From: Glandiceps talaboti
Lineage: Eukaryota > Hemichordata > Enteropneusta > Spengelidae
DNA: 42,500 nt
Reading direction: 5' to 3'
Assembly (NCBI RefSeq): GCF_964340395.1
Contig: NC_135570.1
Coordinates: 13,225,322-13,267,821, forward strand
Shown: positions 32,806 to 42,500 of the stretch, one piece after another
How the letters are laid out: each line of letters opens with the position of its first letter
Position numbering within the stretch: the first letter of the stretch is position 1
The notes under the pieces: model-generated
The model's database searches: none
What the model saw: the letters and a program-made list of their open reading frames with translations, nothing else
What the model was told of the DNA's origin: nothing
Position numbers and translations under genes: made by a program

Positions 32806-35280
32806 CTAGGAACCTTCACGTTTCACAGAACAACAGATTCCCTGTAAAATAACAAATAATTATAAAATTTAACATGATTATTTTAAGGTGGAAGAGATAA
32901 CCTGGACTAGCGCTCTCATTTTACTTCAACCCCAATCAGTAATAGCGCCCTCAATGTTTGCTTCTTATTAGTAATAGAAGTTACAAGATAACTTTGGCAC
33001 CCTCATTGTTAGCTTCTTATCAAAGTTACAAGATAACTTGTGTTAGCTCCTTTCTTTAACAGATGTTTGTAATAGTGTCCTCAATGTCAGCTGCTTGCAG
33101 TAACAGAAATGTGCACATCGAAGTTCTCTCAATTTGTAAGCTCATGTTAGTAATATAAATTTGTTTATCGCCCTCAACGCTGCCCCTTTCAACAGTAATG
33201 ATCTATGTTGGCCAAGACATTGATGTGCAATTCATATTAGGATGGATCAATTTTACAGCTAAAATGGTGTAGGCTTGGTGTTTCACTCATGTGACATGAC
33301 ATTTAATACACACCCTCAGACAACTTTTAATGCAAAAGAAACAATTACATAGGTGCCATACACAGTAGGGATGTAGAAGTAGTCAAGCTGAAATGTTGAT
33401 TATCATTTAGAACATAAACAATTGCAGCCATTAAAATCACCAAGTCCATGTGTAATGTTTTCATTAGAAGCCTGTTTTTACTGCACTGTGATAGAATAGC
33501 AATGCTTATCAGTGTTCAATGTGATTTGGCAAAGGATCCTGCTGTGATTGTTGTGTAGCACTGTGTCAGAAATGTAATGTCCCACAAATGAAACACCAAG
33601 CTTACATCATTTTTAGCTATAAACACATGGCAGGAATAATCCACACTATGTTAAATTCAAATATTTGTGTAAACAAACCCACCTTCTCTCCATGCATTGG
33701 TCGTCTCACTGAGAGTCTATTATACAGAGATACAACAGGTGCTACACAGGCAGAAAGTGACGACTGCAAGTTCATGAAAGAAAGAAAAAGGGGGTTACTT
33801 TTAATCCCGGCCAAATAGGATTGAAGACATATCAATCAAGAAACCTGCAAATATTTCATATCATTATTATCAACCATTACCATCAAACTACAACAGATGG
33901 CCGTTTCTTTCTCTCTTTTCTTTACTCTTATCTTAACTTGCTTTGGTAAATTCAATTTGCCATACATTTCACTACTTTTCTTCTTATTCTATTACATATT
34001 TGGTATTGGTACGAGCATAAGTGGCTGTCCCTTAATACAGTTCTTTAGACTCAAACACCATCCCAATGTGTACAGTGCTGTTATTGTTAGCATCAGTCTG
34101 CAAATGCTGGTGGACCTTAGGGACAATCGCACAATGTCGCACAAGCTCAATAAGCGAACATCATTCGTTTAGAACACCTCCCCCCCCTGTCCCCTTAAAT
34201 GAACATTCATAAGGTCAACATCACACATTTATATATATTTTTATCATCTTATCAACATCTCAGTAGTAAATACATAAGGTTTTATCATTGAAGACATGAA
34301 AGTTTTCAAAATTTGGTGAGAAGTGCGAAACTGAAGTTCAGCAATCTCATTGCCGCCAGACGTCCTCCTCACTAAACAAAGTTGGCTTATTGAGCTTGTG
34401 TCACACTGTGCGATCATACTTATACATATGCATGAGGCAATGTTTGATCAATGCTTTGACAATGAACATGAAACCATTTTCAATGTGGTATTTCTTGGCA
34501 ATCGTGTGAAATTTATGTGATGCAATGACTCTCCAGAACTCTAGAGTACTGTTCCTTTGAAAACTAAAAGCCCACACCAATAAGTCACATAAAATGGTCT
34601 GACTTGATTACCTTCAATCCTTGCATACAAGATGGTGATTTATCCATACGTCTTCCCTGTCCATTCGGAATGGCATCATCCTCAGGAATGGTGACCGTAG
34701 CTTTGTCTGTCTTCTCTAATTTAGCACCGGCTTCCGTGGATCCCATTTGTCCCCAGTCAACCTGTAAACAGTGATATTAAAAATATGATAAAATTTCACA
34801 TATTTATTGTTGCAATATACTTGGGCCCACACAAATCTGAACACAAAAACTACTCTATCATACCGATTTTGCTCCTATAACTTTTAGTATACAATCAATC
34901 TGATTAAAATCCGATGTAGTGTACACGTCACAGTTTCTTTTTGGCTGTTACATTTACTGTTGTTTGTTCTTTTCTTAGTGTGTCTTATACATCCACACAT
35001 GTTTCCAAAGATTTGTATGAGATCAACAACTTCCCTTAGTCCTAAAGACCCCATTTATTCTGCCACGCCAGCCTCAAAGAAGAGGTTAATTAGGGCTGAA
35101 GATGTGATGTGATATGATGTATTTTACAGTCTACAGTTTCCTCACCTCCATCCTTTTCATACCCCCAGCACCTCTTCCTCCGTAGTACGATGCACTCACT
35201 ACTGGCCATTTGTTTTTGTCATCTTCATCATCATCAACAACCTCAGGTTCAGGTGGCTTTGGTTTTTCCTTGGCAACAAC
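32806..35280 (-). CDS. ANTXR1: ANTXR exons 35280-32841: cytoplasmic tail
   Basis: The tail starts [15 protein letters not shown], then an acidic run DDDEDD, then the family's most conserved block [20 protein letters not shown] with ME at the exon end. The next exon continues [17 protein letters not shown] and VTIPEDDA. Then [16 protein letters not shown] corresponds to the YDRVS..RP..GD stretch of vertebrate receptors, and the last 11 codons (32841-32809) are [11 protein letters not shown]. In vertebrates the tail links the receptor to actin and carries tyrosine-phosphorylation sites. The two small end exons (81 and 36 bp) are the least certain, resting on phase and short similarity. Confidence 0.85.
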
Positions 35281-38200
35281 CTAGCAACAAAGTAAGTCAT
35301 GTACCTTGTTAGCATTTTACGAGTTGACTTTGGTTTTTCCTTGGCAACAACCTAGCAACCAATAAAGTCATGTACCTATCTATCTAGTTATCATTTTCCT
35401 TTCAAAATTTTTTCTTCTGAAAATCCAGTTTTGCCATTTTTACTGGGGTGTATGAGTACATTGTCTTTGTTGTGGTGTGTTACCATGACAATAAAATCAT
35501 CTAGTGAAAAAATAAATAAAACTTACATACATTTAAATAAAATTACACTCAAATATGTATTTTGGCAAGTTAGCTAAAAATTCTTATATTTCTCTATTAA
35601 TAACCATATATTGGGAGAATACTTGAGGTATCAAAATATCACAAAATTTCAAACATCTATACATATTTCCCTTTTTATGCTCAAAATTGAAGCTAATTCT
35701 ATTTCTCTACTCAGAGTACTTGATGGACTGGACAGAAATTATAAGGGGACAGTTGGTGTTTTTCAAAAAACTTCTATGGATAATATTGAACTCCCTTTAA
35801 TTTATGCACAGAAATTGTGACCTACCCCCCTCTACTATGCGTGAAAAATAGTGACTCCTGACATAACATATAAATGTTTGTACAAACTATAGTGACCTCC
35901 CCCCTCCCCAAACACAAGCCCCACTTGCAATGTCTGTCCAGTCCCTAAGTGACATTTTCTGTTGATGTTCAGTGACAAACACTTACCACACAACAAAGAA
36001 GTTGCCAAAACCACCATAGCAGTACAAGAGCCAGAATCAGGAAAATGAGGGCCAACGATACGCCAACTGCTACCCAATCAGGCTGAATACATAGAAAGTA
36101 TTGTCAAAATATATGTAAGCATGTATGTATGCAGGTGGAAGGGACCAAGGCTCTGTTTTATGATAAGTGGAGGATATTAAATGCAGGGTTGTTCCAAATC
36201 TATTATGGCAGATATTTGATGAATTCATCTGTGCATTTTAGGTAAAATTTACCAATATATACAAACTACTGTATCCTTGATCATTCATCTCTAAAATCGA
36301 TGTCAGTGTGTGAAATTTAAAAATCATAAAACTAATAAACATAAAATATTCCAATCTAAAAAAAAAATTCTTTGATAATTTTTTTTTTAATTCACCTACC
36401 TCAACACAGGTTGTGGCAGTAATGGTGATATTACTTGATATAAAGGAACGTCCATTTACCGATACTTGTAGCAAGACGTAGCTGTAATATAAATGATATA
36501 CAGTATATAGAGATTATTGAAATGCAGTTGTCTTTGACTGTTGTTTCATGACAGTCACAAACCATTAGCGGTCCAAGTGCAACAAACCCGCGGGCTTGCC
36601 TGGCGAAAACGGGTGTCATAAAAGTTGTTTGCATCTCTAAAGCTGTTTGTAGCGTTACTTATAATAGCCTAATAAATTGATAACAACTGATATAAGACGG
36701 AGATAAGGTTTGCCTCAATTGACTCACTTCTTAGAAATGATCTTACGCTGTGAACTACACTTTTACAGCTGTTTACTTGTGTTATGTAAGAGCCCATCAT
36801 CACACGTGTAAATATTGGTACTCTTTGATAACAAGTCCACTTGCTTGGCTAATGGCTTGTCCCAGTAATGGTTATATCTGAACTGGTATTCTTGTAGTCT
36901 AAGAAATGCTTTGTCATCCCTATCTGGTTAGGGCTGAACAACACAACATATCTCAAAGTCAAACGTTTTTGCTAATGTTATCAAGTAGACATGTTCAAAT
37001 ACATGCAAGTGTTAATCAATTGAATTCTGCAATTTGTACCTCGTTTGCAAAATGCTAGTATTATCTTTCAAGGCTGTACCTTATGGAGAGAGACATGCAA
37101 AATTGACTATCAACTACCCAGGAAATTTCTGAATGATTTGCTTGATTTTCAACCTTATAGAAAGTATCTAATCACCTGTTTGGATCTGGGATTTCTGGAG
37201 CTGGGCACTGAAGGAAGGTGTCAGTGATTTGTGTGGGTTTTTCAACTGAAAAGAAATGAAGTTATTAAAGTTATATTGCATGACCAAATACTAAACCGTT
37301 TTCCTCGATCTTTGCAACCAAATGATCTCTCTAGATTGCAGCTGTAAACTTGTGCGAAGAGACAAAGATTAGTATAGTCCCACAACTGAATCTTTAAGCA
37401 TTGACCCTACACTTTCTTCAATGCTTTACTGAGGAAGAATATATCTTAGTCATAGAGTATGCCCTCTAGTGGTAAAATAAGTAGATGTGATAATGTGATG
37501 TATATAAAAGTGATTTGGTGTCATTGGAAAACGTGGTTCCAGCCATTGCATTTAATTTATTCTAAAGAAAGGTTCGCTTTTTAAAGATGCACGTGAATGA
37601 TGATGTTACTCTACAATATTAATCGCTGTTAGATAATTTATTCCTAGATCTGGGATTTAAAATCGGCATGAATTCAAGAACTTGTGATGTTTATAGATAT
37701 ATCCCTATTTACCTTGATTGTCTGTTTCATTGAGTTTGAAATTACACAACACCATTGATAAATTGTGTGTTTTGGTGAAACCACGTCCTTTCAAACTTAC
37801 ATCAAAACTTTCTGAAATGAAGAAAGAAACCCTGAACGGTTACAATAATACAAGAAACGAATAAAAATAAACTTTATATACCGCTATTCTTTCATGATAT
37901 CATCTTCGAGCACTCATTGCACGGACTACTAGCTCTCCATAAAAACAAAAGTTACTAAACTATAAATGTATGGTGGCGCTCTTCAAATTCAACAGTAAAC
38001 AGTACGATATACGTACCTCCAGCACAAACAGTCGTCGGTGAAGCAGATACAATTTCAATACAAGATTGGTCAACTATCTGAGAGGAAATGAAAATAAATA
38101 CACATAAAATAGCTATAAAAAGAACACAAAGTGGGTACATTATAACAATATTTGTCGACCGTTTACCACGTGACATGATCTTCAAGTTCAAGTTGCAACA

Positions 38201-39540
38201 ATATTGATACGAAATAATTAACTACGTGTATATGTACACCCCCCCCCCTCCCACAAAAAAGTGTAAATTAAAGTTTAATATTGTTCAGTCAAAACTCGGT
38301 AAAAAAAATAATCGAAGCTAAAAGCAGACAATCAAGTCAAAAGTGTGACTCACTTTGTCAATCAGGCTAGCTAACTCATCATACGACCTCCCGGTGAAAA
38401 TATACTTCTCTGGTGGATAGTTAGCCACAGCACGTAACTGTTGTCCGTCGAAGTTACCAATACCAACTGCGATAACTGTAGCTCCCAAGTTTCTAGCATG
38501 GTTCGCCTGAACAAAGAACGAAGTATTGAAAGTAACACTTGCTCGAAACGTCAACGCGAAAGAACCACAAATTTACGCATTGCAAACTCAAGACAGAATT
38601 ACACCAAATACTTACATGTAAGGGGGCCTTTTCAGTCCACAAACAACTCATGCTTTCTTATTTGACTTTCATAGGATTATCACGTTTTCCAAATACATTC
38701 TTGCCTATTATGAATCACAACACGTACATTGATTCTAGACGAGGATACGTCATTTCGCTCCGCCCTCACTGGCCAGAGAGGTTGAACGATGTGTGAGGGC
38801 GCCAGGTCACGGCGGACTCAATCCGAATCGTGATACAAAAATTCTGTTGAGATTTTACACCGATTTTGATTGAAGAAGGAATGTGACCGAATATGAAATA
38901 TTTCAAAGGGTATCTTTAGGTAAATGTAGACTTGTTTATTTTTTTAATCTACCTCATTAATGGCCAGCTCTTCATCGTTTATTTTGCCGTCTGTCAGAGC
39001 GATGACTACACTTGCAGCTCCAAAACCTACGACAGATATCAGAAAGTACAATATGTATATCGAAAAGTGGTGGGCGAGAGGAGAGGAGAGGGGGAAGGGA
39101 AGGGAAGGGAAGAGAAGAAGATGTAAGGCATGGCAGGACAGGACAGGACAGGACAGGACGAGACGAGACAACAAAGTAGATCAGATCTAGACATCACAGA
39201 ATATCGAATACACGAGATGATAACACGAGGAAAGTACCAGAAAGACTTATGATAGAGGATTAAGAGAATAAGCGGGCGTGAAGAAAAGACGGGGACAAAA
39301 AATGGCAAAGGAAGAGGTAGGGAAAGTGACAATATATAGTGATGTTATATATGTGTTTTAGAGTAGACTTGTTATTGATGGCGATACAAATGTTAATCAG
39401 ACGACGGCAAGATAACAGCAACAATATACTCACTGAGCGCACTGATCGCATTGTTGACGAGATCTAAACCAACGTGCATATAGGTACCACCGTGGGTTTG
39501 TATCTGACGGAGTGCATCGATGCCATCGGAAATCTTGCCC
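32806..39540 (-). CDS. ANTXR1: anthrax toxin receptor-like (ANTXR/TEM8/CMG2 family) membrane protein, 3' 12 coding exons, 5' end outside window
   Basis: Exons in transcript order: 39540-39434, 39026-38953, 38506-38354, 38077-38017, 37811-37713, 37245-37176, 36481-36400, 36082-35987, 35280-35146, 34761-34612, 33763-33683, 32841-32806. They give 380 codons plus TAG, all GT-AG and in phase (the first base completes a codon from a missing exon). Order of domains: VWA (C-terminal two-thirds), Ig-like domain, one membrane span, ANTXR-type cytoplasmic tail. These are type I surface receptors for collagen/laminin-type matrix ligands; the name comes from use by a bacterial toxin in mammals. The signal peptide and the DxSxS part of the VWA metal site must lie beyond 42500. 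The symbol follows synteny; it may be a single ancestral ANTXR. The tail ends soon after the conserved block and lacks the long Pro-rich end of vertebrate ANTXR1. Confidence 0.93.
32910..33190. repeat. degenerate minisatellite, about 5 units of roughly 50-65 bp
   Basis: Units resemble ATAGCGCCCTCAATGTTTGC then TTCTTATTAGTAATAGAAGT and TACAAGATAACTT. Copies are recognisable near 32915, 32945, 32995, 33065 and 33170 with growing drift. The array lies in the last ANTXR intron, starting about 70 bp from the final exon. Confidence 0.65.
34897..34972 (+). repeat. solo terminal repeat of MITE family F
   Basis: AATCTGATTAAAATCCGATG then TAGTGTACACGTCACAGTTT and TTTTTGGCTGTTACATTTAC matches both arms of the element at 27005-27453. 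No second arm is seen within 500 bp, so it is a half-element. It sits in an ANTXR intron. Confidence 0.75.
35256..35383. repeat. 71-bp tandem duplication that copies an ANTXR splice acceptor
   Basis: TTTGGTTTTTCCTTGGCAAC plus AACCTAGCAAC occurs at the 5' edge of the exon ending at 35280 and again exactly 71 bp upstream in the transcript sense. The second copy reproduces the acceptor GTTGCTAG and the first 25 or so exon bases (beginning at 35351). Confidence 0.85.
35987..36082 (-). CDS. ANTXR1: ANTXR transmembrane exon
   Basis: Thirty-two codons: PDWVAVG, then the hydrophobic [19 protein letters not shown], then QLLCCV. One membrane span is plain, with the WWFW and CC pair seen at the inner leaflet in vertebrate members; such juxtamembrane Cys residues are palmitoylated in mammalian receptors. 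Phase 0 at both ends. Confidence 0.93.
36400..38077 (-). CDS. ANTXR1: ANTXR Ig-like extracellular domain exons
   Basis: Exons 38077-38017, 37811-37713, 37245-37176 and 36481-36400 encode about 104 residues. Landmarks: [52 protein letters not shown], then [20 protein letters not shown]. The spaced Cys residues (QSC, TVC, VLC, LQC, TTC) match those of the family's Ig-like module between the VWA domain and the membrane. Two N-glycosylation sequons (NET, NIT) and one NLS are visible. Confidence 0.92.
38354..39540 (-). CDS. ANTXR1: ANTXR VWA domain exons (C-terminal two-thirds)
   Basis: Exons 39540-39434, 39026-38953 and 38506-38354. [13 protein letters not shown] leads to [13 protein letters not shown], whose Thr is the second MIDAS metal contact, and [10 protein letters not shown] supplies the MIDAS Asp. 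[20 protein letters not shown] then ends the VWA fold and [20 protein letters not shown] closes it. The first MIDAS loop (DxSxS) is in a missing upstream exon. The fold binds matrix ligands through a divalent metal ion. Confidence 0.95.
39076..39170 (+). repeat. purine-rich simple repeats (GGGAA)n and (GGACA)n
   Basis: GGAGAGGGGGAAGGGAAGGG-type sequence is followed by five or so GGACA units, then CGAGA units. It lies about 50 bp upstream of an ANTXR acceptor (exon starting at 39026) and so is pyrimidine-rich on the transcribed-sense strand. Confidence 0.9.
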
Positions 39541-39955
39541 CTGTATAGGAAATAATTTACCCGTTAGAATACTTTGTTTTATAATGTGTAAGGCCTTTGT
39601 GCAGAACTTTACTGCGTGACCTTAGCAAAAGATTACTGTTATTTAAATCAAGTTACCCCTACATACGCGAAAAACTAGTTCACTTACCAGCATGGAGCCT
39701 GAATGTTTTCCCCTATAAATGGGTCAGTGTTTTGCTTCTTACAATATAGAGTCGGAAATTTCTAGTTTGAATTTTGTCGACATTGCTCAGTGTCAAATCA
39801 TGGAACTGTTTGTTCTTTCTATAGCTGGAGGATATATTGAATTTAGAACCACCCCAGCCGTCCGTCCTACAGGGAATTCACGGTGAGCATGTACTTTTGA
39901 GTAGGGATAACATCAAACCCTGCAGCTTGTTTCATCAAAATGGTATGCTCATCCT

Positions 39956-39993
39956 CAGTCAGTCAGTCAGTCAGTCAGTCAGTCAGTCAGTCA
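39956..39993 (+). repeat. (CAGT)n microsatellite
   Basis: About nine perfect CAGT units in the ANTXR upstream intron. Confidence 0.95.
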
Positions 39994-40843
39994 ATCAAAA
40001 TATAGCTTGACAGAGTGGTTAGTCACACTGAACGTTTTCTGAACTTTGATATTAACTAAACAGTACCGTGATACGTTGTTGTAGAGTGCCGTCATAGTTT
40101 GAGAGACGATGAGAACTTATTTGTTGTTCAATGACACCACATGACAAAACATAAACACATGAGGAAACGAGTAACAAACGATGTGTACACAAACAAATTT
40201 AGATGGCGTCCACCCTGCCCTACTTTTCAAAGTGTACTTTCTCCACATCTTATTACATTACCGGGAGAAAGCATGCCATTAGATTAACTCTCACGAGAAA
40301 CACCAAACCACAAAGTTTATCGCAGGAAACAAAGACCAGCACCAGTCAGGAACTCTCTGTATTAAAAGGGGACGGTGAGATCATACTGATGGTCACGGGG
40401 AAGGTCATGACACAGCCCGGATACCCGACCCGGAGTTGTGGTCAGTGTCAGCCGTGGTCATACTACTTACCTATCGCTTGTCAAAGGCAATACCAGATTC
40501 GTCTCGTCCACATTGGAAAACGTTATAAAGGAAGTTCGGAGGTAGGGACTGAAAGGAAACGAAATGAAAAGAGATGTTACTATAAAATTTGAAACAACTT
40601 GCTAACGTAATTTTTGTAATTTTTTTTTACAAAATATACTTAAATATCATAAAAATGTAGACAAAGCAATTTTTTTTCAATTCCTTCAAAAGGAAAGAAC
40701 ATCGGGCAAGAAAGGGGACTGATATTTTACCTGAAGTTATCGACGCATGCGCATGGTAAACTTTCAAATTTGTCAGGTGTTTTTTTTTATGATAAGCTAA
40801 CCTTTTCTTTCATGGTGGATACTTTCATTTTAGAGGAAACCAT

Positions 40844-40908
40844 TGAATGAATGAATGAATGAATGAATGAATGAATGAATGAATGAATGAATGAATGAAC
40901 GAACGAAT
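40844..40908 (+). repeat. (TGAA)n microsatellite
   Basis: About fourteen TGAA units, drifting to CGAA in the last two, in the ANTXR upstream intron. Confidence 0.95.
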
Positions 40909-42500
40909 GTGTTCTCTGGACTTCATCCACAGAGATTCCTTGTCGTGGAATTCAACCGTTCCTTCTGGAGTCATGGTAAAGCCCCAGGAATACTAACTTT
41001 CGAATAGTTGGAAGATTTTTGGGGGGCTAAAATTATTTCGAACAAAAATAAAGTGAACAATAATATATGCTCGCGTATCGGAAATGCAGACAGAATTGTC
41101 ATTCTGTTTAGAAAATATGTCTTGGTGGTCTGAGATTGGACTTTACCTCAGACCATTATGACGTCACACCAAGAGATTTTAATTTCCGGCTTGTGGTGAC
41201 AGACTGTAGACAGAAACAGATGTAGAATACAAGAGTTGACAAAACTATGGCATGGATATGTTGTATGTACTTCTTTGGCCATGTGGTGTCAAGAATTGAT
41301 AGATTTGCGGAAAACGAGATGAAGTGTGGTTGTGATAAAAGGGTCATGGTAAAACAGCTAATAGTGTACGGGTTTTCAAGGCCCCTACTTAATTCCCCTA
41401 TCGATTCATATCCTGGGGATGTATATTAAGAACGACATCTGACTAGAGAATTTTACATATACTAGAAATAAATTTAAATTTCTCACATTATAGTATAAAT
41501 TATCACTGGTAAGAACTATTTAATTTCAAAGTCTTATCACGCCGTGATACTCCAAGTTGTTGTTGAATTATGGGATATATTTACATTACCAAGTCCTATC
41601 TAGTGTATTTTTACCCCCCCCATCTCCTTCGAGTCTTTAGACCCGACATAACTCACACAGCGTTCCGACCTCCGCAACCTGCTTTGAGTACGAGTATAAG
41701 TGACGTATATGTCACGTGATGAGAATGAATATCATCGAGTCATCACTTTAAAGGTAACCAGTAGTAAGAAATGCAAATCGATACATTTCCTTCACTAAGA
41801 CATTACATCCAAATTAACTAAGGACTGATAATCAAATGCATTCTATAGAACAGTACTACCGAACCAGAGTGACTACACAGTTTCAATTAGGTGGCACCAT
41901 GTTTTTCCATCTCACGTTTTTTTGTTACTAAGGCAAAACAAATGTGTTTCCGAATAACCCAACCGACCCTAGTTTAAGCCACCGACCCTAAATATTTAAA
42001 CATTTGAAATGAAAAGCTAAGCATTGCCTTTCGTGTACGTTGTTTTCTTTCCCTAGTCACGCCTGTACATATTTCATCTATCATTTTCAGCTATCACAGA
42101 AGGGGCATTCTGACCGATATTTACTTTGTGTTTGGGTGGAAGCAAATACTTTAAAAAACAAAACAATTATATATAAAGATAAAACAAAATAAAATAAAAT
42201 CCCAAGCTAACTACCCTAGGCCATTTTCTGAGGCATGTTTTAGTCCGCCTACTTACACAAACAAAATACAGGGGCTTATATATCTGGCACACATGGATTG
42301 TTACATTTGATCTCACTGTGAACACAAATAAACAGTTCTGTGTTTGAATCTTTCTTTTTTCATCTGACAGTTATGTTGATTTGTATTCACAATGAGATAA
42401 AATGTATCATTTTTATATGCTTGCAAGCTATCAGTGTCTGTATTTTGTTTGTAATTGGTAACAAAAAATGTGTGAATTAAGAAAAAAAACATCGTGCCGC

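Larger units (their letters stand above)
39541..42500 (-). other. ANTXR intron upstream of the first visible exon
   Basis: About 3 kb with no exon for the first part of the VWA domain, so this intron continues past the window. It contains two tetranucleotide arrays and a 9-bp hairpin (TGGTCTGAG 41126-41134 with CTCAGACCA 41147-41155). A 129-codon plus-strand frame at 40203-40592 shows no domain and is probably chance. Nothing else is recognised. Confidence 0.7.

Noticed and set aside
38535-38560. GCTCGAAACGTC, typical of Penelope-like element ends
   Set aside because: No CTGANGA core is found at the needed distance, and the match is too short to call an element.
40203-40592. 129-codon plus-strand open frame with a Met start
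   Set aside because: No domain, biased composition only; it lies antisense in the ANTXR intron with no promoter or splice evidence.
40844-40908. Regular short repeats considered as a CRISPR-like array
   Set aside because: Units are 4 bp without spacers: plain microsatellites.
41126-41155. 9-bp hairpin resembling a terminator
   Set aside because: A bacterial-type terminator has no meaning in this eukaryotic intron, and such short stems occur by chance.

Overview
This is nuclear DNA of an animal, most likely a marine invertebrate (invertebrate deuterostome or lophotrochozoan; the sequence alone does not settle which). It is AT-rich. Coding sequence is split into short exons with GT-AG borders separated by long introns, and the introns are full of degraded LINE ends and many small foldback (MITE-like) elements. 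There is no bacterial-style operon, CRISPR array or rRNA gene.

Three genes can be read. (1) 1-1861, + strand: the last intron and last coding exon (24 codons) of a gene best assigned to NFU1, the mitochondrial iron-sulfur cluster scaffold/carrier. (2) 5648-29251, + strand: a complete 18-coding-exon gene for glutamine--fructose-6-phosphate transaminase (GFPT/GFAT, 682 aa), the entry enzyme of the hexosamine pathway to UDP-GlcNAc. Every exon joins in phase, and the product matches the animal family from MCGIF to SVTVE. (3) 39540-32806, - strand: the last 12 coding exons (380 codons) of an ANTXR-family (TEM8/CMG2-type) receptor: second half of the VWA domain, Ig-like domain, one membrane span and the conserved cytoplasmic tail. 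Its first exons lie beyond the right edge.

The order and orientation NFU1> GFPT> <ANTXR is the same as NFU1-GFPT1-ANTXR1 on human chromosome 2p13, so the window is a block of old animal microsynteny. The three proteins share no known pathway; the linkage is positional.

Layout: 1-1786 NFU1 intron with two LINE 3' ends; 1862-5200 NFU1 3' side and spacer with a TA-flanked MITE; 5200-5647 GFPT promoter region with UPRE-like, ATF4-composite-like and CCAAT motifs; 5655-13140 a 7.5-kb first intron carrying a 2.4-kb TTAA-flanked long inverted repeat nested in an older element; 13141-29251 the other GFPT exons with at least a dozen repeats between them; 29252-32805 the convergent 3' region; 32806-39540 ANTXR exons; 39541-42500 upstream ANTXR intron with microsatellites. 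I found no clearly new multi-gene system. The most interesting points are the conserved gene block, the long inverted repeat inside GFPT, the stress-type motifs before GFPT, a duplicated splice acceptor in ANTXR and the MITE families.
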